From SIG299 sp045531895 (lineage in GTDB: Bacteria > Bacillota > Clostridia > Lachnospirales > Lachnospiraceae), in assembly GCA_045531895.1 (NCBI GenBank), contig JAZSEW010000107.1, forward strand, positions 1-45,619: a stretch of DNA of 45,619 bases, in the 5' to 3' direction. Shown here in pieces: positions 1-8,232 of this stretch (within the stretch, counting starts at the first letter, position 1; every line of letters starts with the position of its first letter). A program made the position numbers and the translations under genes. The notes beneath the pieces are model-generated. The model did no database searches, had not been told where the DNA came from, and was given only the letters and a program-made list of their open reading frames with translations.

Positions 1-497
1 GGATTATGATGCAGGACAGCTTTATCTTCTCTGGAACGATTATGGATAATATTCGCTATGGTAATCTGACCGCTACCGATGAGGAAGTTATTCAGGCAGC
101 GAAAACCGTTTGCGCTCACGACTTTATCATGAATCTCGAAAACGGTTATCAGACACAGGTAAATGAACGAGGCAGCCGTTTGTCTGCGGGACAGCGTCAG
201 TTGATTTCTTTTGCAAGAACACTTGCTTATAATCCAACGATTTTAGTTATGGATGAGGCAACCGCAAATATTGATACGGAAACCGAATTGTTAATTCAAG
301 AAGCATTGGAAAAATTGATGCAAGGAAGAACTACTATTATGGTGGCACACCGCCTGTCTACCATCCAGCACGCGGACAAGATTATGGTTATGCATAAAGG
401 AAGAATCCGGGAAAGCGGAACCCATCAGGAACTGCTTGCCGGAGATGGAATTTATAAAAAATTATATGAGTTGCAGCTTGCGAATGCTAATTCATAA
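1..497 (+). CDS. ABC transporter ATP-binding/permease protein, C-terminal part (partial at window start)
   Basis: This is the 3' end of an ABC exporter gene that begins before the window; the frame is open to the left edge. The visible part is the nucleotide-binding domain after the Walker A motif: Q-loop (MMQDSFIFSGTI), ABC signature LSAGQRQLISFAR, Walker B LVMDEATANID and H-loop VAHRLSTI. The D-loop variant ANID and the signature LSAGQ are typical of fused permease-ATPase exporters of the MsbA/LmrA type. That family moves lipids, drugs or peptides across the cytoplasmic membrane, but the substrate cannot be told here because the membrane domain is missing. No clear intrinsic terminator follows, and the next gene has its own promoter. 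Confidence 0.9.
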   Translation, partial: IMMQDSFIFSGTIMDNIRYGNLTATDEEVIQAAKTVCAHDFIMNLENGYQTQVNERGSRLSAGQRQLISFARTLAYNPTILVMDEATANIDTETELLIQEALEKLMQGRTTIMVAHRLSTIQHADKIMVMHKGRIRESGTHQELLAGDGIYKKLYELQLANANS

Positions 498-560
498 AAT
501 GCAGGAATATATTTTTAGTAAAGAAATTGTAGTATGAGCAACAAACTAAGTCGTAATTGG

Positions 561-590
561 TTGACAAAGCGTAGCTTGGAGTGTTACAAT
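561..590 (+). promoter_or_regulatory. Sigma-A promoter of dapAB
   Basis: The -35 box TTGACA (561-566) and -10 box TACAAT (585-590) are separated by 18 bp. The expected start is near 597, giving a short leader with the Shine-Dalgarno AGGAGGG at about 609-615. No lysine riboswitch fits in so short a leader. Confidence 0.75.
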
Positions 591-624
591 ACGGACAATC
601 GAAAACAAGGAGGGAGATATCAGA

Positions 625-1512
625 ATGGCAATTTTTACAGGTGCAGGTGTAGCCATTGTTACACCATTTAAAGAAAATGGAGATGTTAATTTTGATAAGT
701 TGGGAGAATTAATCGATTTTCAGATTGAAAATGGTACAGACAGTATTGTTATTGTAGGAACTACAGGTGAGGCTTCCACATTAACTCATGAGGAGCATGT
801 AGAGTGTATCCGCTATGCAGTACAGAAGACTGCAAAGAGAATTCCTGTTGTGGCAGGCACAGGTTCTAACTGTACAGAAACAGCTGTTTATTTAACAAAG
901 GAGGCTGAAAAAGCAGGTGCAGACGGTGCTCTTGTAGTTACTCCATACTATAATAAGGCAACTCAAAAGGGGCTTATTCAGCACTTTGGAGCCATTGCAA
1001 AATCTGTAGATATTCCTCTTATTTTATATAACATTCCGGGAAGAACCGGCTGCAACATTCTTCCTGCAACCGCAGCAACCATGATTAAGGAATATGATAA
1101 CGTTATTGCTATGAAGGATGCTACAGGTAATCTTCAGCAGACACTGGAAACTCTGGAAGCATGTCAGGGTGATATTGATATTTACTCCGGTGAAGATGCT
1201 TTGATTACTGCAATGATGTCCATTGGTGGTAAGGGTGTTATTTCCGTATTATCCAATGTGGCACCACGTGATACCCATGACATTTGTGCAAAGTATCTGG
1301 CGGGTGATGTAAAGGGCAGCTTAGAACTTCAGATGAAATATCTGCCACTGGTTCGTGCATTGTTCAGCGAAGTAAATCCAATTCCGGTAAAGAAGGCGTT
1401 AAATCTGATGGGAATGGAAGTTGGTCCAATGAGAATGCCACTCACTGAGATGGAAGAAGAGCATGCAAAGGTTCTTTTAGCTGAACTTAAGAAGGTAGGG
1501 ATTGTAAAATAA
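625..1512 (+). CDS. dapA: 4-hydroxy-tetrahydrodipicolinate synthase
   Basis: DapA condenses pyruvate with L-aspartate semialdehyde, the first committed step of diaminopimelate and lysine synthesis in the cytoplasm. The 295-aa protein has the usual length and motifs: GTTGEASTL near residue 45, YNIPGRTGCN in the middle and the Schiff-base lysine in IAMKDATGN at about residue 162. A strong AGGAGGG lies 9 bases before the ATG. The stop codon overlaps the dapB start (TAATG), so the two genes are translationally coupled in one operon. Diaminopimelate also feeds peptidoglycan and spore dipicolinate. Confidence 0.97.
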   Translation: MAIFTGAGVAIVTPFKENGDVNFDKLGELIDFQIENGTDSIVIVGTTGEASTLTHEEHVECIRYAVQKTAKRIPVVAGTGSNCTETAVYLTKEAEKAGADGALVVTPYYNKATQKGLIQHFGAIAKSVDIPLILYNIPGRTGCNILPATAATMIKEYDNVIAMKDATGNLQQTLETLEACQGDIDIYSGEDALITAMMSIGGKGVISVLSNVAPRDTHDICAKYLAGDVKGSLELQMKYLPLVRALFSEVNPIPVKKALNLMGMEVGPMRMPLTEMEEEHAKVLLAELKKVGIVK

Positions 1513-2270
1513 TGACCAGAATTATTATGTGCGGCTGTAACGGCAAGATGGGCCGGGTTATCAGCCAGTTGGTAAAAGAAGATGAAAACGCAGAAATTGT
1601 TGCAGGTGTAGACATTTCCGGCGAACAGTTAGATACATATCCTGTGTTTACAAAGATTACAGAATGTAATATAGAAGCAGATGCGGTTATTGACTTTTCT
1701 GCACCGGTAGCTTTAGATGATATTCTTTCTGTTGGTATTACAAAGAATTTACCGTTAGTGCTTTGCACTACCGGTTATAATGTGGAACAGCTTGCAAAGA
1801 TTAACGAGGCATCTGAAAAGGTGGCAATTCTTCGTTCTGCCAATATGTCTCTTGGCATTAATTTATTACTGGGTCTGGTGCAGGCAGCAGCAAAGGTTCT
1901 TTCCGATGCTGATTTTGATATTGAGCTGGTAGAAAAGCACCATAATCAGAAGGTGGATGCTCCGTCCGGTACTGCGCTTGCGTTGGCAGATGCCATCAAT
2001 GAGGCATTAAACAACGAGTATAATTACAAGTATGACCGTTCCGCAGAGCGCGTAAAGCGTGATAAGAAAGAAATTGGTATCAGTGCAGTTCGCTGCGGCA
2101 CCATTGTAGGTGAGCACGAAGTGATTTTTGCCGGTACTGATGAAGTGATTGAATTTAAGCATACTGCTTATTCAAAGGCAATCTTTGGTAAAGGCGCAGT
2201 TTCCGCAGCAAAGTACTTAGCAGGAAAGTCTGCCGGAATGTATAGCATGAAGGATGTTATAGAGCTGTAA
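1512..2270 (+). CDS. dapB: 4-hydroxy-tetrahydrodipicolinate reductase
   Basis: DapB uses NAD(P)H to reduce the DapA product to tetrahydrodipicolinate. The 252-aa protein starts with a Rossmann nucleotide-binding motif (GCNGKMGR) and carries the family signature EKHHNQKVDAPSGTAL, including the catalytic His-His and substrate-binding Lys. The start codon overlaps the dapA stop by one base. The gene is followed directly by a bidirectional terminator. Confidence 0.97.
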   Translation: MTRIIMCGCNGKMGRVISQLVKEDENAEIVAGVDISGEQLDTYPVFTKITECNIEADAVIDFSAPVALDDILSVGITKNLPLVLCTTGYNVEQLAKINEASEKVAILRSANMSLGINLLLGLVQAAAKVLSDADFDIELVEKHHNQKVDAPSGTALALADAINEALNNEYNYKYDRSAERVKRDKKEIGISAVRCGTIVGEHEVIFAGTDEVIEFKHTAYSKAIFGKGAVSAAKYLAGKSAGMYSMKDVIEL

Positions 2271-2290
2271 AATAAAAATATGTAAAATAA

Positions 2291-2320
2291 AAAGGGGCTG
2301 TCGTTAGACAGCCTCTTTCA
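2291..2320. terminator. Bidirectional intrinsic terminator between dapB and the Ig-like protein gene
   Basis: The stem GGGGCTGTC/GACAGCCTC has a 4-base loop (GTTA). An A-run on the left and T-rich sequence on the right allow it to end transcripts from both strands. A second small hairpin (CGCC-TTTT-GGCG) lies at about 2327-2338. The genes on the two sides are convergent. Confidence 0.8.
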
Positions 2321-2354
2321 ATTTCGCCTTTTGGCGTTTGCTCGCATAGATTAG

Positions 2355-3269
2355 TTAGTTGGCAGCGTCCGGTGTGGATTCTGCGTTTTCGGCAGATTTA
2401 CCAGTGGCATTCAAATTCTTTATGAATGTTTCAAAGTCCATTTCTTCCGGGTGGGAGAGGAATGGATCTGTATCTTCCTGTTCCGGTACTGGTGTTGCTG
2501 TCGGTTCAACAGAAATTTCTTCTGTTTGAGTTATTTCAGAAGGTACTTCTGCAGAAATCGGTTCTGTCGGAATTTCCGTTGCAGGAACTTCTTCGACAGG
2601 TACATATGTAGGAATCGGTGTTACATCCATCGGCTGTTCCACAGAAACCACAGGTGGTTCTTCGATAACAACTTCCGGAGAAACAGAAATCTTACAGACA
2701 GCAAAACGACCATTATCAAGCTGAGCGAATATGTAAGTAGAACCTTCGGCTTTTGCGGTAACGCGGCCACCGGCACTAACAGTGGCAATGTCTCTGTTAT
2801 AACTGGAGAATTTAGGAGCTTCTACTGTGTTTAAAGGCAGGACAAATCGCTCGAGCGTTAATTTTTGACCAACTATCATCGAAAGTTCCAACCTGGAGAA
2901 CTGTACGCTGATGGCAGGTGGTCCTACCTTGATGTCACAGGAAAGAATAGCAACTGTATTCTCGCCTTCCGTTACGGTAACGAGAATGGTAGAGGTGCCG
3001 ACAAGATTGCCGGTAACAATGCCATATTCGTCAACAGAAGCAATTGCCGGATCGGAAGATACGAAAGTAACTTCCTGACCCTCGATCAGATTGTATACAT
3101 AAAGGGAAAGAGATTTTCCTTTTACGATAGTCTGGGAATTTACATTCAATTTGATATCTTGAGTTTCGTCCGCATATGCTGTGAGCATATTGTTGCACGG
3201 AAGCGAAATTCCAAGGAAAAGAATTAAGCCGAAGATAAATAAACCTTTGAATCGATTTTTCAGCCTCAT
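2355..3269 (-). CDS. Exported protein with two bacterial Ig-like (BIG_2) domains
   Basis: The 304-aa protein begins with a Sec signal peptide: basic MRLKNRFK, then the hydrophobic stretch LFIFGLILFLGI, with likely cleavage near YADE. Two BIG_2-like domains follow at about residues 38-115 and 116-195, each with the typical pattern of a residue-rich 'V..G' opening, 'S.D..IA.VD..G.V' and 'G...I'. The last 100 residues are low complexity, rich in Pro, Glu, Val and Thr, like a wall-spanning or disordered spacer. No LPXTG motif or C-terminal membrane segment is visible. BIG_2 domains often mediate adhesion or act as structural spacers; the function here is unknown. The start follows TTAGGAGG closely. 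It is divergent from the two-component system. Confidence 0.75.
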   Translation of the reverse strand: MRLKNRFKGLFIFGLILFLGISLPCNNMLTAYADETQDIKLNVNSQTIVKGKSLSLYVYNLIEGQEVTFVSSDPAIASVDEYGIVTGNLVGTSTILVTVTEGENTVAILSCDIKVGPPAISVQFSRLELSMIVGQKLTLERFVLPLNTVEAPKFSSYNRDIATVSAGGRVTAKAEGSTYIFAQLDNGRFAVCKISVSPEVVIEEPPVVSVEQPMDVTPIPTYVPVEEVPATEIPTEPISAEVPSEITQTEEISVEPTATPVPEQEDTDPFLSHPEEMDFETFIKNLNATGKSAENAESTPDAAN

Positions 3270-3422
3270 GGCTTTTCCTCCTAACTTAAAAATCCTTGCG
3301 TCACATCCTGAAGTCAGTTTAACAGGTCTTTTTGTCAGAACAATGGCAAAACCGTGACACTATCATGATATTTTCAAAAAAATGGTATCTTATTTTTGAC
3401 ACAATTGCCAGATATAATAATC

Positions 3423-3451
3423 TTGTATTAATTGATTAATTTCACTATAAT
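3423..3451 (+). promoter_or_regulatory. Promoter of the two-component operon
   Basis: TTGTAT (3423-3428), a 17-bp spacer and a perfect TATAAT (3446-3451) precede the response regulator gene. The transcript would start near 3458, upstream of AAAGGAGG. Confidence 0.7.
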
Positions 3452-3494
3452 ATACACAAAGGATAAAACATAAAGCTAAAGGAGGATTGCTACT

Positions 3495-4187
3495 ATGTCC
3501 TACATACTGATAGCGGATGATAATCCCGATATTACCAGTATTTTATCACTGTATGCAGAAAAAGAAGGATTTCAGCCGGTGGTGGCTGCAGACGGCGAAG
3601 AGGCAGTACGTCTGTTTAACCAGTACAACCCGGTAGTTGTTTTATTAGATGTTATGATGCCAAAGGAGGACGGCTACGAGGTATGCAGAAAAATTCGGGC
3701 CAAGTCTGATGTTCCGGTAATTCTTGTTACGGCAAGAGGCGAGGATTTTGAAAAGATTATGGGTCTGGATATTGGTGCTGACGATTACATCGTAAAACCA
3801 TTCAGCCCGAGTGAGGTTATGGCAAGAGTCCGTGCGTTGCTTCGTCGTATGACAAAAAACGAAAAGGAGTCCAATGCTAACATTTTACGTGTCGGCAATC
3901 TGGAAATCAATCTGGAGGAATATACTCTTTCTATTGGTGACACCAAGATGGCGTTGACCAAAAAAGAAATTGAAACCATGTGGACGCTGGCAAATAATCC
4001 GAATAAAGTATTTACAAGAGATAACCTGTTGGACAGCTTATGGGGGTTTGACTACTATGGGGACCCACGTACGGTAGATTCTCATATCAAGAGACTTCGT
4101 GCAAAGCTGGATACGGTCGAACATCCGCAGTGGAGTATTAAAACTATCTGGGGCGTGGGTTACAAGTTTGAGATTGAAGGTCAATAA
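3495..4187 (+). CDS. OmpR/PhoB-family response regulator
   Basis: The 230-aa protein has an intact receiver domain: acidic pair D8-D9, phosphoacceptor D52 in VVLLDVMMP, Thr in LVTARG and Lys in IVKPF. A winged-helix DNA-binding domain follows (about residues 130-228, ending VDSHIKRLRAKL...GVGYKFE). It should bind DNA when phosphorylated by the histidine kinase encoded immediately downstream, with which it overlaps by one base (TAATG). The signal and the regulon cannot be read from the sequence. Confidence 0.93.
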   Translation: MSYILIADDNPDITSILSLYAEKEGFQPVVAADGEEAVRLFNQYNPVVVLLDVMMPKEDGYEVCRKIRAKSDVPVILVTARGEDFEKIMGLDIGADDYIVKPFSPSEVMARVRALLRRMTKNEKESNANILRVGNLEINLEEYTLSIGDTKMALTKKEIETMWTLANNPNKVFTRDNLLDSLWGFDYYGDPRTVDSHIKRLRAKLDTVEHPQWSIKTIWGVGYKFEIEGQ

Positions 4188-5659
4188 TGAAAGAAGAAGC
4201 GTTAAAACCAAAATATAATCGGTTGTTTATCAAGACATACACCAGATTCGCAGCGGTAATTACAGTATTTGCACTGTTGCTGGGTGTGCTTTATATGCGT
4301 ATGTACGAAGAAGCAACGGTAGAAAATTACGAACAGCAGCTGACTAAAAAAGCTCAGGCGATTTCCAACCGGTGCAGTACCTACTTTCTGGATAATCAGT
4401 ATTATGAATGGATGAGCTATCTGATTATGCTTTCTGAACTGGAAGGAACCGAAATCTGGTCGATTTCAAATCCAAATGCCATTTATCCGTTAAGTAAGGA
4501 CATGTCCACAAATTTGGACGCCGATTCATTAACCAAAGAATATGTGGAGGTTGCCCTGATTGCTTTTAACAATCAGGTGGAAATCCGAACCCAGTTCAGT
4601 TCTTACCATGAATGTGACATTGTAACGGTTGGTGTGCCGGTGCAGGGTATTAATGGAGAAGTGGCCGGCGCCATTTTGTTAAACTCTCCGGTAGAAAGCC
4701 AGAAGGAGGTTGTGGCCAGCAGCTGGTACATGATTATCATGAGCAGCATGGTAGCCCTGATGATTTCCTTTGTGATTGCTATTCCGTTTGCGAGAAGTCT
4801 CGCACAACCAATTACGAGTATGCGGTCGACAGCATTGGAACTTGCTTCCGGTAATTACGAAGCAGAAACCGGTATTGTCCGTTATGATGAAATCGGTGAG
4901 CTGGCAACTACTATTGATTTCCTTGCAGATAAGCTTGCAGAAAATGAGATTGAACGGAAGAATATGGAGCAGATGCGTATGGACTTCTTTGCCAACGTAT
5001 CCCATGAACTTCGTACTCCGATTACTGTGGTAAGAGGATATACAGAGTCGTTGGTGGACGGTGTTGTGTCCGATGAAGAACGCCGTCAGCAGTATTATGC
5101 AAGAATGCTGTCGGAATGTCAGAGTATGGAACGTCTGGTGGGCGACCTGCTTCTGCTTTCCAAAATGCAGAATCCGGATTTTCTGGTGGAAAAAGAACCG
5201 GTTACCCTGCAACAGGTATTCCACGATATCAAGCGTACTGCCTGGGCCATTGCTGATGAGAGAAATATCGAAATTGTAATGAACCAGCCGGATACTCCGT
5301 GTGTGATGATGGCAGACTATGTGCGGCTGCGCCAAATGTTTGTGGTTATTGTAGACAATGCAATTAAATTTTCCAACGAAAATTCCAGTATCTACATTAC
5401 GATGGAGTGTAAAGAAAACATCCGTGTTTCCATTAGGGATGAAGGGGTTGGTATTTCGGAAGAAGAGCTTCCGAATATCTTTGAGAAGTTTTATAAATCA
5501 AAGCTTCGCCAGAATGCCAAGGGCTCCGGGTTGGGACTTGCAATTGCACGTCAGATTTGCTTGAAGCATGACGGAACCATTCAGGTGGAAAGTACGGTAG
5601 GTGCAGGTACGACGTTTACCTTCACTTTCCCAAAGTTGGAAGAATTAAATGCTTGCTAA
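4187..5659 (+). CDS. Membrane sensor histidine kinase
   Basis: The 490-aa kinase has a first membrane helix at about residues 20-40, an extracytoplasmic sensor domain (about 42-180), a second membrane helix (about 182-205), a HAMP linker, the dimerisation box with the phospho-accepting His in VSHELRTP (about residue 273), and a full ATPase domain: N box DNAIKF, G1 DEGVGI, F box IFEKFYK and G2 GSGLGLA. It is the cognate partner of the upstream response regulator by overlap and order. The -35 element of the following 6S RNA promoter overlaps the last codons and stop of this gene. Confidence 0.93.
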   Translation: MKEEALKPKYNRLFIKTYTRFAAVITVFALLLGVLYMRMYEEATVENYEQQLTKKAQAISNRCSTYFLDNQYYEWMSYLIMLSELEGTEIWSISNPNAIYPLSKDMSTNLDADSLTKEYVEVALIAFNNQVEIRTQFSSYHECDIVTVGVPVQGINGEVAGAILLNSPVESQKEVVASSWYMIIMSSMVALMISFVIAIPFARSLAQPITSMRSTALELASGNYEAETGIVRYDEIGELATTIDFLADKLAENEIERKNMEQMRMDFFANVSHELRTPITVVRGYTESLVDGVVSDEERRQQYYARMLSECQSMERLVGDLLLLSKMQNPDFLVEKEPVTLQQVFHDIKRTAWAIADERNIEIVMNQPDTPCVMMADYVRLRQMFVVIVDNAIKFSNENSSIYITMECKENIRVSIRDEGVGISEEELPNIFEKFYKSKLRQNAKGSGLGLAIARQICLKHDGTIQVESTVGAGTTFTFTFPKLEELNAC

Positions 5660-5681
5660 ATTCTACAAGATGTAGTACAAT
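5653..5681 (+). promoter_or_regulatory. Promoter of 6S RNA, overlapping the histidine kinase stop codon
   Basis: TTGCTA (5653-5658), a 17-bp spacer and TACAAT (5676-5681) predict a start at about 5688. This agrees with the 5' end expected from the closing stem of the RNA. Confidence 0.7.
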
Positions 5682-5687
5682 AAAGTT

Positions 5688-5885
5688 ACAAAAGTTCTTA
5701 TCCTAGAGTGTACGATACTCCCTGTTATTTTGAACCTACATTACTTTAAAAGGGATTCCAATATCTTTAAGTGGATGTCAGGCCTCCGAATGCGCAGTGG
5801 AAGGCAGAAGCTTAATTGAGGTTACCCACCTAGCTTCGCTAGGAGTCAAAATACGGGAAACGGCATTCCGGGATAAGGACGAAAG
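5688..5885 (+). ncRNA. ssrS: 6S RNA (SsrS), regulator of RNA polymerase
   Basis: 6S RNA folds into a long hairpin with a central bubble that mimics an open promoter and traps the primary-sigma holoenzyme. The sequence shows a closing stem between 5694-5703 and 5871-5880 (ten pairs, one G-U). It also shows a small hairpin CCTAGC-TTC-GCTAGG (5829-5843) on the 3' side of the bubble region, pairing of TATTTTGA with TCAAAATA inside, and an apical stem around GCCTCC/GGAAGGC. The length of about 190 nt and an own promoter fit the family. The call rests on structure and pattern, not on a covariance-model search. rpoD, its functional target, lies about 11 kb downstream. Confidence 0.78.
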
Positions 5886-5915
5886 AGAAAGCAGTAAGGT
5901 ACATAAGAAGGGGCT

Positions 5916-6050
5916 ACAAAAGAGAGTTCCACAAAAGATGACTTACTAAGGACAACCTACCAAAGATGATGTATACAAAAGATGACTTACAAAAGAATGC
6001 GTATACAAAAGATGGTTGTTACAAAAGAAAAATGTCTAAAGTACAAAAGA
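5916..6050 (+). repeat. Degenerate tandem repeat of ACAAAAGA between 6S RNA and its terminator
   Basis: Eight copies of ACAAAAGA (one written ACCAAAGA) start at 5916, 5931, 5959, 5975, 5989, 6005, 6021 and 6043, mostly 14-16 bases apart. Several continue as ACAAAAGATGACTTA or TATACAAAAGATG. The same octamer core TACAAAAG also sits at the very 5' end of the 6S RNA (5687-5694). No open reading frame explains it. It lies in the probable 3' extension of the 6S transcript. Confidence 0.75.
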
Positions 6051-6060
6051 TAAAGTACCG

Positions 6061-6088
6061 GGGTGTCGCAAAAGCGGCACCCTTTTTT
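6061..6088 (+). terminator. Intrinsic terminator of the 6S RNA transcription unit
   Basis: GGGTGTCGC-AAAA-GCGGCACCC (one G-U pair) is followed by six T residues. Confidence 0.9.
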
Positions 6089-6125
6089 CACGTTATAGAA
6101 AGTGCTTCTTTGTTTTATAGAATTG

Positions 6126-6154
6126 TTGTAATTTTGGCATGAGTTGTTTATAAT
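6126..6154 (+). promoter_or_regulatory. Promoter of nadE
   Basis: TTGTAA (6126-6131), a 17-bp spacer and perfect TATAAT (6149-6154) lie between the 6S terminator and the gene. The Shine-Dalgarno is within AGAAAGGTCGGAG. Confidence 0.7.
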
Positions 6155-6202
6155 TATAATAAACGGATTAATAAGTAACTTTGCAGAAAGGTCGGAGACA
6201 CA

Positions 6203-8131
6203 ATGAAAGATGGATTTATAAAAGTGGCAGCAGCAACACCCGAGGTCAAGGTGGCAGACTGCATCTGGAACGGTGAGCAAACCATAAAATTAATAGAAGA
6301 AGCAGAACAACAGGGCATAAAGGTATTGGTATTTCCGGAACTTAATATTACAGGTTATACCTGTGGTGACTTGTTTTTGCAGGATACTTTGCTGGAAAAC
6401 GCAAGGAAAACCATGTGGCAGATTGCAAAAGCAACCGATGGTAAGGATGTATTTGTTTTTGTGGGACTTCCAATGCAGATTAAGGATAAGCTGTACAATG
6501 TGGCAGCGGCAATTCAGAATGGGGAACTGCTTGGACTGATTCCAAAGCAGTATATTCCAAACTATTCCGAGTTTAACGAAGGAAGATATTTTCAGTCAGG
6601 AAGAGCGGAGACTGTGGATGTTTTTGTAGATGGACTGTTGGTAGCCTTTGGACAGAATCTCTTGTTTACCAATGAAGCAACCGGTATGACTCTGGCGGCA
6701 GAGGTTTGCGAGGATTTATGGGCACCGGTACCGCCGGGCTCTTATCATGCGTTGGCAGGGGCAAATGTACTTGTTAATCTGTCTGCCAGCAATGAAGTGG
6801 TGGGAAAGAATCTACGCCGTCGTGATATGGTAAAAAAACAGTCCATGGGCTTACTCTGTGCTTACATTTTTGCCTGCGCCGGAGAAGGAGAATCTACTAC
6901 CGATTTAGTGTTTGCCGGACATAATCTGATTGCGGAAAACGGCGTAATTTTAGCGGAAAAACGTTTTAAAACGGGACTTTGTGGGACGGAAATTGATATG
7001 CAGCGTCTGCGCAGTGAGCGTCGCCGGATAGGAAGCTTTGAAACAAAGGAGAGAGAGGATTATACCGAAATTTTCTTTACTTATCCTTCCATGAAGCATG
7101 AAAAAACGGAAACGGAATTAACACGTCCGGTGGAAAAGTCACCGTTTGTACCAACAGATAAAACGGAATGCGGAAAGCGTGCAGAAGAAATTACCATGAT
7201 TCAGGCATTGGGGTTAAAGAAACGTCTGCAGCATACAAATTGCAGGTCGGCGGTTATCGGCATTTCCGGTGGTCTGGATTCTACTCTTGCACTGCTCATC
7301 ACTTGTAAAGCATTTGATTTGTTAAACATTCCCAGAGACGGAATTACTTCTGTGACAATGCCATGTTTTGGTACTACGGACCGCACCTACAATAATGCCC
7401 TGACTCTGGCAAAGGAGCTTGGCACGACAGTCAGAGAGGTGTCAATTGCAGATTCCGTGAGAAAGCATTTCGAAGATATTGGTCATGATGAAACAAAGCA
7501 TGATGTTACCTACGAAAATTCCCAGGCAAGAGAGCGCACCCAGGTACTGATGGATATTGCCAATCAGGTGAATGGTATGGTAATTGGTACCGGAGACTTG
7601 TCGGAGCTTGCTCTTGGCTGGGCTACTTATAATGGTGATCACATGTCTATGTACGGTGTTAATGCAGATGTACCGAAAACATTGGTGCGTTATCTGGTTG
7701 CTTTTTTTGCTGATGAAGCGGAAGAAGCAGAGAAAACTGCATTGACAGAGGTATTAAGAGACATTTTAGATACTCCGGTGAGTCCGGAACTGTTGCCGCC
7801 AACTGACGGAGAAATTTCTCAGAAGACGGAGGATTTGGTCGGTCCTTATGAGTTGCATGATTTTTTCCTGTACTATATGCTGCGGTTCGGCTTTTCACCA
7901 AAGAAAATATTCCGTCTGGCAAAGTATGCCTTTGCAGGCGAGTATGAAGATACGGTAATGCTGCATTGGTTAAAAACATTTTATCGCAGATTTTTCAGCC
8001 AGCAGTTTAAACGTTCCTGTCTGCCGGATGGTCCGAAGGTGGGAACTGTAGGCATATCCCCAAGAGGAGATTTGCGTATGCCAAGTGATGCATGTGCACG
8101 GATGTGGCTGACAGAGCTGGAAAGATTATAA
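6203..8131 (+). CDS. nadE: Glutamine-dependent NAD(+) synthetase
   Basis: This two-domain enzyme makes NAD from nicotinic acid adenine dinucleotide, ATP and glutamine. The N-terminal nitrilase-type amidase has the Glu-Lys-Cys triad: E46 in FPELN, Lys in PKQYIPNY and Cys of AAEVCEDLW (about residue 169). The C-terminal synthetase has the PP-loop SGGLDS near residue 355. The 642-aa length is standard for the glutamine-dependent form; the short ammonia-dependent enzyme is about 270 aa. It is monocistronic and convergent with the next gene. Confidence 0.96.
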   Translation: MKDGFIKVAAATPEVKVADCIWNGEQTIKLIEEAEQQGIKVLVFPELNITGYTCGDLFLQDTLLENARKTMWQIAKATDGKDVFVFVGLPMQIKDKLYNVAAAIQNGELLGLIPKQYIPNYSEFNEGRYFQSGRAETVDVFVDGLLVAFGQNLLFTNEATGMTLAAEVCEDLWAPVPPGSYHALAGANVLVNLSASNEVVGKNLRRRDMVKKQSMGLLCAYIFACAGEGESTTDLVFAGHNLIAENGVILAEKRFKTGLCGTEIDMQRLRSERRRIGSFETKEREDYTEIFFTYPSMKHEKTETELTRPVEKSPFVPTDKTECGKRAEEITMIQALGLKKRLQHTNCRSAVIGISGGLDSTLALLITCKAFDLLNIPRDGITSVTMPCFGTTDRTYNNALTLAKELGTTVREVSIADSVRKHFEDIGHDETKHDVTYENSQARERTQVLMDIANQVNGMVIGTGDLSELALGWATYNGDHMSMYGVNADVPKTLVRYLVAFFADEAEEAEKTALTEVLRDILDTPVSPELLPPTDGEISQKTEDLVGPYELHDFFLYYMLRFGFSPKKIFRLAKYAFAGEYEDTVMLHWLKTFYRRFFSQQFKRSCLPDGPKVGTVGISPRGDLRMPSDACARMWLTELERL

Positions 8132-8135
8132 AAAA

Positions 8136-8207
8136 TTCAGCCTATGCAATAAGAAACATCAAAAATGTAGGTACACATTTTTTGACTGTTCCATTGCATA
8201 GGCTGAA
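8136..8207 (-). terminator. Long stem-loop, probable terminator of the minus-strand gene
   Basis: A perfect 15-bp inverted repeat (TTCAGCCTATGCAAT/ATTGCATAGGCTGAA) frames an inner stem CAAAAATGT/ACATTTTTTG. Read on the minus strand it is followed by a run of six T residues, as in an intrinsic terminator. On the plus strand there is no T-run, so its effect on nadE is less clear. The long perfect arms would also fit a small miniature element. Confidence 0.6.
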
Positions 8208-8232
8208 CTGCTACAATCCTGCCGATATACAG

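Noticed and set aside
591..624. Lysine riboswitch in front of dapA
   Set aside because: The leader after the predicted start is only about 28 bases, far too short.
4679..5335. 218-codon ORF on the minus strand
   Set aside because: It is antisense to the conserved histidine kinase domains and rich in His and Cys from reversed codons.
5916..6050. Possible CRISPR array
   Set aside because: The repeats are only 8-15 bases, imperfect and unevenly spaced, with no unique spacers of 30 bases and no cas genes.
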